DNA of 64,000 nt, taken from assembly GCA_041494245.1 (NCBI GenBank), contig JBGQAK010000005.1, positions 124,001 through 188,000 of the forward strand. Reading direction: 5' to 3'. The DNA comes from RBG-13-68-16 sp041494245 (GTDB taxonomy: Bacteria; Acidobacteriota; Thermoanaerobaculia; Thermoanaerobaculales; Thermoanaerobaculaceae). The notes under the pieces were generated by a model. The model saw only the letters and a program-made list of their open reading frames with translations, was not told the DNA's origin and searched no databases. The position numbers and the translations under genes were made by a program. This document shows, piece after piece, positions 16,142 through 24,983 of this stretch. Each line of letters opens with the position of its first letter. The stretch's first letter is position 1.

Positions 16142-16981
16142 TCAGACGCTCTCGTCACGGTCAATCCAGTGTATGCCAAGGGCCGCACAGATGGCCCTGA
16201 ACCGCGCTTTGTTTGGAGGGCGGACGTCGTGCACGACAGTCGGCCCAATACGCACCAACAGGCTCTGGGTCATGATGACGCTCTGGCCGAGGGTATGTCG
16301 CGCGGCGTGCTCGACGCACTGAGCGTAGAAGAAGAGCATGTCCGGGACGCTGGTCTTCGGCGGGAGTTGGGACAGCAAGAGGCGAAGCCCACGGTCCCGC
16401 CCTAGGGCTTGACCATCCTCGACGAACACGACATATCCCCTGTCCCCAGTTGAGATGCAGATCGAACTTGACGCGAGAAAATGCGCAAAGGCGAAAGGCT
16501 GGGGCGACGCGAAATCGAAGACGAACACTGAGCCGAAGGGATCGGGGTCCGTTCTGAAGTCCCCCGCGACGCAATGGAGGAAGTGGCGACTCTTTTCGAA
16601 CGGATCATCTGCGTTAAGGACATCGCCGATCTTGAGGTTCGCGTTTGCCCGGTCCCAGGCGAGGAATCGGTCCTTGTGACCGAGCCCATAGTGGATCTTG
16701 TTGGCCCACCGCCAAATCTCAGCGTCCGTAGCGGCTCCTGTGCTCACACGCTGCTCCAGTGCGCCGAAGATCCGGGTGTTGCATTGCGTGCACGCTGGAA
16801 TCGTGAGCTGGCGATATGGGACGGCTGTGCCGTTCGGGAGCCGGAGTTCCTGGTCCCATAGCCCGAAACGCTGCTGCAGCCACGCCGGGATTATGTGCTC
16901 AACGCTGTTCGCGGGGCGGCCGCAGATGAAGCATGTGTCCGCATCGGCGACGGCAGGCGGGCCAAGCAGGGGTATCGTCAT
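16142..16981 (-). CDS. HNH-type zinc-motif protein, putative nuclease
   Basis: The 279-residue product has CFIC at residues 17-20, VEHIIPAWL with H29 as the presumed catalytic His of an HNH-type beta-beta-alpha-metal fold, and CTQCN at 64-68. This C-C...EH...C-x2-CN layout is that of HNH endonucleases with a structural zinc. The C-terminal 200 residues are unassigned. The start at ATG 16981-16979 places the zinc knuckle close to the N-terminus. The neighbourhood (MmeI-like enzyme, two HEPN-like proteins) suggests defence. Base composition is lower in GC than the chromosome around it. Confidence 0.6.
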   Translation of the reverse strand: MTIPLLGPPAVADADTCFICGRPANSVEHIIPAWLQQRFGLWDQELRLPNGTAVPYRQLTIPACTQCNTRIFGALEQRVSTGAATDAEIWRWANKIHYGLGHKDRFLAWDRANANLKIGDVLNADDPFEKSRHFLHCVAGDFRTDPDPFGSVFVFDFASPQPFAFAHFLASSSICISTGDRGYVVFVEDGQALGRDRGLRLLLSQLPPKTSVPDMLFFYAQCVEHAARHTLGQSVIMTQSLLVRIGPTVVHDVRPPNKARFRAICAALGIHWIDRDESV

Positions 16982-17181
16982 GCAGAAGCCGTGCTGACGT
17001 GCCTGACGCCACTCTTCAGCGGCACGCCGACTGGGATGCAGGGACCCCGCATAGCACGATGATGAACGGACCGATGCCCGCAACGCAACCACACCGGTCA
17101 GCGTACGGCTGCAAGCACTGGTCAAACGGCGACGTCATCAGGGGCACGGGGGTTATACGTGGGGACTGACCCAAGCAAGAG

Positions 17182-17203
17182 GAGCCAGGTACACATCTAG
17201 CGG
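17182..17203 (-). repeat. GTACC-type dispersed repeat, copy of the TAGATG-GTACC motif
   Basis: On the minus strand it reads CCGCTAGATGTGTACCTGG and continues CTC. It matches copies at 59951-59973 (plus) and 60641-60662 (minus) with two or three differences. It lies about 90 nt from the broken relE gene. Confidence 0.5.
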
Positions 17204-17293
17204 ATTTGTGGCCACGACATGTCATCGGCTGCGGCTCCCGGCGAGACGCCGATCAAAGCCGCCCATCCACTCGGCGCGCTCCACGGCGGTGGC

Positions 17294-17425
17294 CTATCTG
17301 TAGACCTCGCGGCGGTGGCCGATTTTCACGAGGAGAACCACCAACTCCGCATCGCGGACCTCGTAGACAATGCGCCAGTCTCCAACGCGGAGCCGGAACG
17401 TACCGTGCTGACCTGCCATCTGACC
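17294..17425 (-). pseudogene. relE: relE/parE toxin remnant cut by a GGTACC repeat
   Basis: The minus strand reads GTFRLRVGDWRIVYEVRD, then VVLLVKIGHRREVY and stop, which is the C-terminal half of a RelE/ParE-type mRNA-interfering toxin. The N-terminal half should lie to the right, but the frame there enters the GGTACC repeat at 17426-17459 and meets a TGA at 17471-17473. No clear antitoxin is seen. In the same frame beyond the stop (to about 17600) lies a weak RDALARLSV segment that could be an eroded N-terminus. It is not expected to make an active toxin. Confidence 0.6.
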
Positions 17426-17459
17426 GGTACCAGGTACCTCCATCTCACCATTGTCCATC
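17426..17459 (+). repeat. GGTACC/CATCTCACCATT dispersed repeat
   Basis: GGTACCAGGTACC followed by TCCATCTCACCATT, then a further GGTACC at 17459-17464. The same combination of a GTACC palindrome and CATCTCACC recurs near 51593-51614, 63110-63147 and, inverted, 63898-63922 and 49771-49790. This copy interrupts the relE relic. Confidence 0.55.
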
Positions 17460-17609
17460 GGTACCCGATATCACTTTCTCACCATCTTGAGCCAATCGAG
17501 GCCGCGCTGACGGACCGGTCGGTTCTGGTGACGCACCGCGACCTCCCGGCAACAGCATCCTCCCACAGACAGACGGGCGAGTGCGTCCCGAGTTTGCTCG
17601 GCCTCCGGG

Positions 17610-20600
17610 CTAGGGCTCGATCTTTGGCGCAGGTACCAGCCGCGGCAGCTTGAGGCTCTCTGCGGCGAGGGAGAACCCCGCGACGTCACCCGCGAGGAAC
17701 GCCTCGAATTGGGTGCGCACCGCGTTGAGCTTCCCCTTCAGTTCACGGTAGATCTCGAGCGAACCGGGCGTTGGCCTGCGATCGGCGCTGGCGACGATCG
17801 CCGCGAGGTAGGTGAAGTCGTGGTCGAGCTTGGGCTCGTAGTTCAGGTCATCCTCGTCGGCCTTTATCTCGGGGTTGGTCAGCTCGATCTCGATCGCCGT
17901 AAGCTTCGCGGCGATGGCGGTGGCCTGATTCGCGAGAGCGTCCCCCTTGCCCAGCCGCTTGGCCCGCGCTCCCAGGTCCACGACCTGGTCGCGCACGTCG
18001 CGGATTGCCATCACGGTCTCGTGCGCACTCGAGAGGGCGTCCCGAATCGCCTCGAGCAGGTCGAACTGCGCCCTGAGGTCCTCGGGGGTCGCCGGGCTGG
18101 TCGGGTTCGGCTTCACCTCGATGGTCGCGATGAAGCTCTTCCCCGCCGCCGTCAGGCGCACCCGGTAGCTCCCCGGCCCGACCCTGGGCGGCGCCTTCTC
18201 GCCCTCGTTGAAGACCGCTTTGGGCACGAGCGTCGGTTTGAGGATGCGCATGTCCCAGACGACGCGGTTGAGGCCTTCCTTGAGCTCGAGGGGCTTGTCC
18301 AGGTCCTTCCGCATCTCCTCCTGCTCCGACCTCTCCTTGAGATCACCCGCAAGGTCCTTCTTCTGGCTCGAGAGCGTTCGGATCACCTTGTCGCCCGAGA
18401 GGATCTCGAGCGTCACGACCTGGTCCTTCCCCGGCTTGCCCTTGAGCCAGAAGTCGACGATGACACCCGCGGGCATGTTCTTGCCGACGCTCCTCGGGAG
18501 CGCGTCCTCCTCTCTGGGTGCCTCGGCCGCGAAGCGCGGCGTCGGCCGTGGTGGGAAGAGGTACGCGTCGCTGGTGGCCAGACGATCGTCCCAGAGACGG
18601 AGCGGCGTGATGTCGTCGAGGATCCAGAACGAGCGTCCCTGCGTCGCAACGACGAGGTCCCCGTTCTTGATCACGAGATCGGTGATTGGTACCACCGGGA
18701 GGTTCCTCTGGAACTGGCGCCACGAGGTCCCGTCGTCGAGGGAGAGGTAGAGCCCGGTCTCCGTCCCGGCGAACAGTACCCCGCGTCGCACCGGGTCCTC
18801 GCGGACGACTCGCGTGAAGGCGCCGTCTGGGATCCCGGTGTCGATCCTGGTCCACGTCGTGCCATAGTCGGTGGTCTTGTAGAGGTAGGGGCGGAAGTCG
18901 TCGACCTTGTAGCGCGTCGCCGCGAGGTAGGCGGTCGCCTTGTCGTGTGGCGAGAGCTCGATCGAGTTGACCTGGATCCACTCAGGGAGGCCCTTCGGCG
19001 TGATGTTCTGCCACGTCCCGCCGCCGTCCCGCGTGAGCTGCACCAGGCCGTCGTCCGTCCCGGCCCATATCACGCCCTTCTCGTGCGGCGACTCGGCGAG
19101 GGCGAAGATCGTGTCGTACAGCTCGACGCCGGTGATGTCGTACGAGATCGGGCCGCCCGAGCGCCCCTGCTTGGACGGATCGTTGCGCGTGAGGTCGGAG
19201 GAGATGACCTCCCAGGTCTCCCCCTCGTCCCGGCTGCGCAGGAGCACCTGTGACGCGTGGTAGAGCGTCTTCGGATCGTGGGGGGAGATAAGGATCGGCG
19301 CGTTCCACTGGAAGCGGTACTTGAGGTCGCGCCCGGCGCGCCCGTCCGCGAGCTGCGGCCACGCCATGATCTGCCGGGCCTCGCGGGTACGGTGGTCGTA
19401 GCGCGTGATCTGACCGCCGTACTCGCCGCCGTAGACGACGTCGAGGTCGGTCGGGCTCGGTGCGATCCAACCGCTCTCGCCGCCGCCGACCGAGTGCCAG
19501 TCGGTGAAGCCAATGCCGTCGCCGGGTACGCCGCTCGGGATTCCGACGCTCGAGTTGTCCTGCTGCGAGCCGTAGACCCAGTAGGGGAAGCGGTTGTCGG
19601 TGGCCACGCGGTAGAACTGCGCGGTCGGCTGGTTGTTCAGGGTGGACCAGGACCGTCCGCTGTTGAACGTGACGGTCGCGCCGCCGTCGTTTCCGAGGAT
19701 GAGCCGGTTCGGGTCGTCCGGCGCGATCCACAGGTCGTGGTTGTCGCCGTGGGGGTCGGGGACGGCCGAGAACGTCCTCCCCCCGTCGATCGACTTGTGC
19801 AGGGAGACGTTGGGAAGCCAGACGACATCCGCGTTCTTCGGGTCCGCGTAGACGACCGAGTAGTACCACGCACGCTCGCGGATCTTGTGGTCGTCGTTAA
19901 CCTGCTTCCACTTTTCGCCCCCGTCGTCGGAGAGGTAGAGCCCCCCGCGCTTCTTCGCCTCGACGATCGCCCATACACGCCCTGGCCGAGCGGGAGAGGC
20001 CGCGACGCCGATCCGCCCGAGCATCTCCTCGGGCAGCCCCTCGGTGAGCTTCTTCCAGCTGTCGCCGCCGTCGGTGGACTTCCAGAGCCCACTGCCCGGA
20101 CCGCCGCTGACCAGCTCCCAGGGGTGCCGGACCACCTGCCAGAACGCCGCGTAGAGAATGCGCGGGTTGCTCGGGTCCATGGCAAGGTCAGCCGCGCCCG
20201 TGAGGTCATCAACGAACAGCACCTTCTGCCACGTCTTGCCGCCGTCCTGAGAGCGGAAGATCCCGCGTTCCGCGTTCGGCCCCCACGCGTGCCCCTGGGC
20301 CGCGACGTAGACAAGATCGGGGTTGGCCGGGTGGATCCTCACGCGGGCGATCTGGCGCGAGTCTCGCAGGCCCACGTTACGCCACGAACGGCCCGCGTCG
20401 GTCGACTTCCAGACCCCGTCGCCGTGGGAGAGGTTGCCGCGGATCGGCGACTCGCCCATGCCGACGTAAATGACGTTGGGGTCCGACTCCGAGACCGCGA
20501 TGGCGCCCACTGAACCGGTCGTAAAATCCTTGTCCGAAACGGGTTCCCAGTTCGCACCCGCGTCGGTCGTCTTCCAAACGCCGCCGCCCGTACCGCCGAA

Positions 20601-20807
20601 GTAATAGGTCAGCTGGTCGTTTCGCACTCCCGCGACGGCGGTGACGCGCCCGCCGCGGTAGGGGCCGATGCAGCGGAACTCCATGCCGGCGATTTGGTCG
20701 GAGAAGGTCCTGGGCTTGTCCGTGGCGGCAGGGACAACAGCTGCGGGCGCCGCCACCGCCAAAGAGAGAGCCAGAGCTGCGAGGAAGGCCGTTGAGAAGC
20801 GTCTCAT
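17610..20807 (-). CDS. Large secreted sortilin/BNR-repeat beta-propeller protein
   Basis: A 1065-residue exported protein (signal peptide MRRFSTAFLAALALSLAVA, cleavage near AAP). It has at least eight BNR/Asp-box turns of the type S-x-D-x-G-x-x-W, including TDAGANW, TDAGRSW, QDGGKTW, TDGGDSW, DDGGEKW and DDGTSW. These indicate two seven-bladed or larger VPS10-like propellers. The C-terminal region (VGPGSYRVRLTAAGK onward) is a small beta-sandwich and a helical tail. Proteins of this type are abundant in Acidobacteriota and are often annotated as glycosyl hydrolases, but no catalytic residues can be named. Two tandem ATGs occur; 20807 is chosen because AGGAGG then has a 5-nt spacer. Confidence 0.85.
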   Translation of the reverse strand: MRRFSTAFLAALALSLAVAAPAAVVPAATDKPRTFSDQIAGMEFRCIGPYRGGRVTAVAGVRNDQLTYYFGGTGGGVWKTTDAGANWEPVSDKDFTTGSVGAIAVSESDPNVIYVGMGESPIRGNLSHGDGVWKSTDAGRSWRNVGLRDSRQIARVRIHPANPDLVYVAAQGHAWGPNAERGIFRSQDGGKTWQKVLFVDDLTGAADLAMDPSNPRILYAAFWQVVRHPWELVSGGPGSGLWKSTDGGDSWKKLTEGLPEEMLGRIGVAASPARPGRVWAIVEAKKRGGLYLSDDGGEKWKQVNDDHKIRERAWYYSVVYADPKNADVVWLPNVSLHKSIDGGRTFSAVPDPHGDNHDLWIAPDDPNRLILGNDGGATVTFNSGRSWSTLNNQPTAQFYRVATDNRFPYWVYGSQQDNSSVGIPSGVPGDGIGFTDWHSVGGGESGWIAPSPTDLDVVYGGEYGGQITRYDHRTREARQIMAWPQLADGRAGRDLKYRFQWNAPILISPHDPKTLYHASQVLLRSRDEGETWEVISSDLTRNDPSKQGRSGGPISYDITGVELYDTIFALAESPHEKGVIWAGTDDGLVQLTRDGGGTWQNITPKGLPEWIQVNSIELSPHDKATAYLAATRYKVDDFRPYLYKTTDYGTTWTRIDTGIPDGAFTRVVREDPVRRGVLFAGTETGLYLSLDDGTSWRQFQRNLPVVPITDLVIKNGDLVVATQGRSFWILDDITPLRLWDDRLATSDAYLFPPRPTPRFAAEAPREEDALPRSVGKNMPAGVIVDFWLKGKPGKDQVVTLEILSGDKVIRTLSSQKKDLAGDLKERSEQEEMRKDLDKPLELKEGLNRVVWDMRILKPTLVPKAVFNEGEKAPPRVGPGSYRVRLTAAGKSFIATIEVKPNPTSPATPEDLRAQFDLLEAIRDALSSAHETVMAIRDVRDQVVDLGARAKRLGKGDALANQATAIAAKLTAIEIELTNPEIKADEDDLNYEPKLDHDFTYLAAIVASADRRPTPGSLEIYRELKGKLNAVRTQFEAFLAGDVAGFSLAAESLKLPRLVPAPKIEP

Positions 20808-20924
20808 CATTTCCTCCTGGTGCGCCTCGAAAGCTGTCCCGAGGACTCTACCCCTCCCTCGGGCCTGCTGCAAAGGAACGGGTGCCGTACGCGGGGCATT
20901 TCCGCGGGGCTCCGCGGCCGCCGG

Positions 20925-20945
20925 CCCCTCGCCCCGGGAGAGGGG
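20925..20945. repeat. Short G/C hairpin of REP type
   Basis: CCCCTC and GAGGGG arms around a 9-nt GC-rich centre lie between divergent genes. The shape is that of common intergenic REP sequences in high-GC genomes. There is no T tract. Confidence 0.3.
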
Positions 20946-21037
20946 AGGGGGAGCATCGGATGGCCGTGGGACAATGACGCGCGGGGAGGTACGCGTCGTC
21001 GCCGAAGGATGACGCGCGGTGTCGTCGGGAGGCTCCC

Positions 21038-22141
21038 GTGTTCATGACAATGCTCGTGGCCGCCGGAACGTTGCTCCAGACGTACGTCTTCTGGCGCGCC
21101 GCGTCGGTGCCGCTTGTCTCACGGCACGTGCCCCGACCGCTCCTGATCGGCCTCGCAGCGGCGCTCTGGGCGGGCCTGTTCGTGTCGTTCTACCTCGGTC
21201 ATTCAGCTTCTTCCGCGCCGGCGCGGTGGCTGGAGCTTTTCGGCATGACCTGGCTGGCGGTGCTCTTCCTGGCGTTCGTGTCGCTCCTCGCGGTGGACCT
21301 CGTGACCGGCTTCGGCTTCCTCCTGCCGAAACTTGCGCCCACTCTTCGGGGCTGGGCCCTGATCGTCGCCGGCGTGCTCTCCGTCGTCGCGATGGTCCAG
21401 GGCCTTCGCGCTCCGGTGGTGCGCGACTACGAGGTCCGGCTTGCCGGCCTGCCGCGGGAGATGGACGGCACCGTGCTCGTCGCCGTGTCCGACCTCCACC
21501 TCGGCAGCCTGCTCGGCGAACACTGGCTGGCGGCCAGGGTCGCCCAGGTTCAGGCGTTGCGTCCCGATATTCTTGTCCTTCTCGGCGACATCGTCGAAGG
21601 GCACGGGCCAGTCGAAAGCGACCTCCTTGCGGACTTTCGCCGACTCTCGGCCCCACTCGGCGTCTGGGCGGTCACCGGCAACCACGAGTTTCACGGCGGG
21701 CGCGGAGGCAGCGCCGGTCTCCTCGAAAAGATGGGCTTTCACGTGCTGCACGACCGGTGGGCTGAGGTCCGGCCCGGCCTCGTGCTCGCGGGCGTCGACG
21801 ACCTCACGTCCCGCCGCCGTTCCGGGCAGGGCGGGGACCCGATCGGGAAGGCGCTCGCCGGGCGCCCGGCGGGCGCGACGATCCTTCTCTCGCACACACC
21901 CTGGCAGGCCGAGGAGGCGGCAGCCTCCGGGGTGGGCCTGATGCTCAGCGGCCACACGCACGGCGGGCAGATCTGGCCGTTCGACTATCTGGTCCGGCAG
22001 GTCTACCCGCTGGTGGGCGGGCGCTACGAGGTGAAGGGCATGCCGGTCATCGTCTGTCGCGGAACCGGCACGTGGGGACCGCGCATGCGCCTGTGGCGCC
22101 CGGGCGAGATCCTGAGAGTGAGGTTAAGAGCGACGAGGTAG
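21038..22141 (+). CDS. YkuE-like membrane metallophosphoesterase
   Basis: A 367-residue protein with about four N-terminal transmembrane helices (residues 1-120), followed by a calcineurin-like domain facing the outside or the membrane. The metal blocks are AVSDLHLGS, LLGDIVEGH, VTGNHEFHG, LLSHTPWQ and LSGHTHGGQIWPF. The last block with GGQ is characteristic of the YkuE/LpxG-like branch that often acts on phospholipids or lipid A precursors. The GTG start at 21038 has GGGAGG with a 5-nt spacer, better than the ATG at 21044. The next gene begins 22 nt downstream and could be co-transcribed. Confidence 0.85.
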   Translation: MFMTMLVAAGTLLQTYVFWRAASVPLVSRHVPRPLLIGLAAALWAGLFVSFYLGHSASSAPARWLELFGMTWLAVLFLAFVSLLAVDLVTGFGFLLPKLAPTLRGWALIVAGVLSVVAMVQGLRAPVVRDYEVRLAGLPREMDGTVLVAVSDLHLGSLLGEHWLAARVAQVQALRPDILVLLGDIVEGHGPVESDLLADFRRLSAPLGVWAVTGNHEFHGGRGGSAGLLEKMGFHVLHDRWAEVRPGLVLAGVDDLTSRRRSGQGGDPIGKALAGRPAGATILLSHTPWQAEEAAASGVGLMLSGHTHGGQIWPFDYLVRQVYPLVGGRYEVKGMPVIVCRGTGTWGPRMRLWRPGEILRVRLRATR

Positions 22142-22163
22142 ACTGCCTGGCGGAGGCAGGGCG

Positions 22164-23003
22164 ATGAACGTCAGACCAACGGTTGCCGCGGCCGTGGCGC
22201 TTCTCGCGGTGACCGCACCTGCAGGCGCGCAAGCCGTCGCCGCCAAACCCGTGTTCGAGGTGTACGCCCTCCGGTACGCCACGCTCCCCGACTTTCCCGT
22301 CGAGGCTCTTATCGCGGGTGCGGACCCCGCCCGCAAACTGGACATCGCCATGGCGGTGTGGCTGCTCAAGGGACCCGGGGGGAAGAACGTCCTGGTGGAC
22401 ACGGGTTTCTACCGCCCGGAGCTCCTCAACAAGTGGACGGTCAAGGGCTTCATCACGGTCCCCGAGGCGCTGGCGAAGGTCGGCCTCAGGCCGCAGGACA
22501 TCTCGGACGTGATCATCACCCACATGCACTGGGACCACGCGGGCGGCGTGGACCTGTTCCCCGATGCGCGGGTGTGGATTCAAAAGGACGAGTGGAGCTT
22601 CTACTCGGACCCGAAGAACCAGAAGGCGGGGATCTCGGCCGCCGACGTGGCCGCGTTGCGCGCGATCCAGGAGCGCGGCCGCCTCACGCTGGTCGCCGGC
22701 GACGCGGAGGTGATCCCGGGCGTCACCATCTACCTCGGTGGGAAGCACACCTACGGTGCACAGTACGTAGGCGTGACGACGGCGGCGGGCACGGTGGTCG
22801 TGGCCTCGGATGCCGTCTACCTTTACGAGAACCTGGAGAAGGGCCTGCCGATTGCGCAGACACTCGACGCCCAGGCTAACCTGGAGGCACAGAAGAGGAT
22901 GAAGGCGCTCGCCTCCAACCCGAGGTTGATCGTTCCCGGCCACGATCCCGACGTGTTCGTGCGGTTCCCCACGCCCGGCAACGGCGTTGCCCGGATCGAG
23001 TGA
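22164..23003 (+). CDS. Secreted MBL-fold hydrolase, AHL-lactonase-like
   Basis: A 279-residue protein with a signal peptide (MNVRPTVAAAVALLAVTAPAGAQA). The metallo-beta-lactamase zinc motif is THMHWDHAGG near residue 120, with later ligands in GGKHTYG, ASDAVY and PGHDP. The tyrosine and spacing around FEVYALRYA and LLKGPGGKNVLVDTGF resemble the N-acyl homoserine lactonase branch. Periplasmic quorum quenching is possible, but substrates in this branch vary widely. It probably shares a transcript with the upstream phosphoesterase. The stop is about 110 nt before the next gene. Confidence 0.8.
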   Translation: MNVRPTVAAAVALLAVTAPAGAQAVAAKPVFEVYALRYATLPDFPVEALIAGADPARKLDIAMAVWLLKGPGGKNVLVDTGFYRPELLNKWTVKGFITVPEALAKVGLRPQDISDVIITHMHWDHAGGVDLFPDARVWIQKDEWSFYSDPKNQKAGISAADVAALRAIQERGRLTLVAGDAEVIPGVTIYLGGKHTYGAQYVGVTTAAGTVVVASDAVYLYENLEKGLPIAQTLDAQANLEAQKRMKALASNPRLIVPGHDPDVFVRFPTPGNGVARIE

Positions 23004-23100
23004 TCCTCAGGAATGCGATGGCCGGCCCCTTCATCTCGGCCGCGGTGCGCGTGGGTCTTTCGTGGCGGCCGGCCTCCGGACGGGCAGCCGTCGTCGGTCG

Positions 23101-23106
23101 TATCAT
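23101..23106 (+). promoter_or_regulatory. -10 box TATCAT, likely leaderless start
   Basis: TATCAT (five of six) ends 7 nt before the ATG at 23114. Transcription would begin at or very near the start codon. Confidence 0.4.
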
Positions 23107-23113
23107 CGGGGGC

Positions 23114-24316
23114 ATGAAGAAGACGCCTGCAGTCCCTCCGCTCACCACGGCGCGCCTCGGTGCGCTGCCGGAGTTCATGCTCGAGCGGTTCTTCGACCGC
23201 TTCGAGTTCGACCTGCCGTACCAGCTCGGCTCCTCGGATCCCGAGACGCTCTCCGTGCCCGAGCTGCTGGACCATGCCGACCCCGAGAGCCGCCGGCGGT
23301 GGGCCACGCTTCGCCTCGGGTACCGGACCTGCGCCGGCGATCCCGAACTGCGTGCCGCGATTGCGGCCACGCACCCGGGCCGAGGCGCGGACGAAGTGGT
23401 CGTCGCCAACGGTGCCGCCGAAGCGCTCCTGGTCACATTCGCAGCGGCGATCGAGCCGGGTGACCTCGTCGTGGCCCTGACGCCGGCGTTCCAGTCGCTC
23501 CTTGAGGTCCCCCGAGCCATGGGAGCGAGGCTCGCACTCGTTGAGGTCCGCGAGGACGGCCCCGACGGCGCGTGGCGATTCCCTATGGACCGGCTGATGT
23601 CCGCGCTCGATCATCGCGTGCGCCTCCTCGTCCTGAACGTGCCCCACAACCCCACTGGCGTGGCGGCGACCCCGGAGGAGCTGCGCACGGTCCTGGCGCG
23701 ATGTGAGGAACTCGGGATCCGGGTCGTCGGCGACGAGGTCTACCGGGGGCTCGAGTGGGCGGGGCCGACGGCGCCCTCGGTCACCGAGTGTTCGGAGCGG
23801 GCCGTTGCTGTCGGGGTCACCTCGAAGGTATATGGCCTCGCCGGCCTACGGATAGGCTGGCTGATAACCGGCGATGTCCTGCTTCGGCGGCGGGTCGTCG
23901 CGATCAAGGACTACACGACGCTTTGCGCGGCGGGTCCCTCCGAACTCCTTGCCACGATCGCGCTGCGAGCCCACGGGGATCTGCTCGAGCGGACCCGTGC
24001 GCGCTGCCGCGCCAATTGCGAGGCGCTTGAGACTTTTCTGACCGGTCATGCGGACCTCATCTCGTGGCGGCGCCCGCGCGCGACGACGATCTCGGTGGCG
24101 GGTATCGCGGCGCCACTGCTGGCACGCCACGGAGGCGACCCCAAGCGCGTGCTCGCCCACTGGCGCCAGCGGGCCGGCGTGCTGGTCGTGCCCGGTCCCG
24201 CTTTCGGATGCGCACCCGACCGGTTCCGCCTGGGCTTCGGGCGGGCCGACCTGCCGCAGGCGCTCGCAGCGCTCGCCGCTGCCGGGTCGTCAGACCGAGG
24301 GGCCGAGGGGACATAA
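23114..24316 (+). CDS. PLP-dependent class I/II aminotransferase
   Basis: A 400-residue fold-type I aminotransferase. NVPHNPTGVAAT is the substrate-binding Asn block, VVGDEVYRGLEW has the PLP-nitrogen Asp and the Tyr, and VTSKVYGLAGLRIGW carries the Schiff-base Lys. The usual N-terminal glycine-rich entry is replaced by RLGYRTCAGDPELR. The closest type is the aspartate/aromatic-like subgroup, with the donor unknown. The ATG at 23114 is preferred to an in-frame start at 23000, since that would overlap the upstream gene and add a long tail without family signal. Cytosolic. Confidence 0.83.
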   Translation: MKKTPAVPPLTTARLGALPEFMLERFFDRFEFDLPYQLGSSDPETLSVPELLDHADPESRRRWATLRLGYRTCAGDPELRAAIAATHPGRGADEVVVANGAAEALLVTFAAAIEPGDLVVALTPAFQSLLEVPRAMGARLALVEVREDGPDGAWRFPMDRLMSALDHRVRLLVLNVPHNPTGVAATPEELRTVLARCEELGIRVVGDEVYRGLEWAGPTAPSVTECSERAVAVGVTSKVYGLAGLRIGWLITGDVLLRRRVVAIKDYTTLCAAGPSELLATIALRAHGDLLERTRARCRANCEALETFLTGHADLISWRRPRATTISVAGIAAPLLARHGGDPKRVLAHWRQRAGVLVVPGPAFGCAPDRFRLGFGRADLPQALAALAAAGSSDRGAEGT

Positions 24317-24983
24317 AGTCGGAGCGTGGGTCGGCGTCCGCTACGTGTCGGGCGGCTCCTCCACCGCCACCGAGGCGGCGGTCATTCCGAAAGCGAACTG
24401 CTTCAGCGATCACATCCTGGCGCGGCTGAAGGCGTACGGCGTGGGGCATCTCGCGCCGGTTGCCTCCACCGATACCGGGTAAAGCCGCGCGAGGAACCGG
24501 CGGGTCGAACCGGTCAAGCGCCCGTGCAGGTGGTGGCTTCCGGCTGCTTGTAGATCCTGCTGTCCTTCATCACGAAGCGGAGGGTCTCGATCGCCGTGAT
24601 GTCACGCGTGGCGTCGCCGGGCACCGCGATCAGGTCGGCGAGCAGGACACCTCCCCGGAGCAGGCGCTTCCAAGGCGCGGGTCGAAAGCCTATCGCACGT
24701 ACTTTCCCCGGTTCATGGCGGAAGGGTACGCCCGCGATGGTCGAGAGGCTCAAGCCGCTAGCGTCGGGCTGCCGCGTCGAACGACCGGCGCTCCGGCGGG
24801 AGCGTCAACCTCTCGGCGTGGCGTTCGTCAACAAGCAGGATATAGTTCTGTTCGCGGGAACGGCCGCGACGTCTCCCGTGGTACGGCAGCGTGTGCGGTG
24901 CCCCTCGAAGCCGGCCTGCAGGCCCGGCGAACGAGCGCGATGAACGCCGCGCCCTCCCGAGGGCTCGGTGAAGGGAGTCGACG
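24317..24983. other. 667-bp gap with eroded coding debris
   Basis: No intact gene is seen. The plus frame to TAA at 24481 reads KVGAWVGVRYVSGG and beyond, and looks like a C-terminal piece of an unknown protein. The minus-strand segment 24514-24660 is an amidohydrolase tail (separate entry). A further minus frame ending near 24758 contains NYILLVDERHAERLTL and is not recognised. The region appears to be a graveyard of gene ends. Confidence 0.45.
24514..24660 (-). pseudogene. C-terminal remnant of an imidazolonepropionase-like amidohydrolase
   Basis: The minus frame reads ADLIAVPGDATRDITAIE, then LRFVMKDSRIYKQPEA and stop. This is the standard last strand and tail of secreted amidohydrolases of the imidazolonepropionase-like family (ADLIAV-GDPL-DI-L...V-FVMK-GK-YK). 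The TIM-barrel part is absent, so only the end of the gene remains. Confidence 0.6.
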
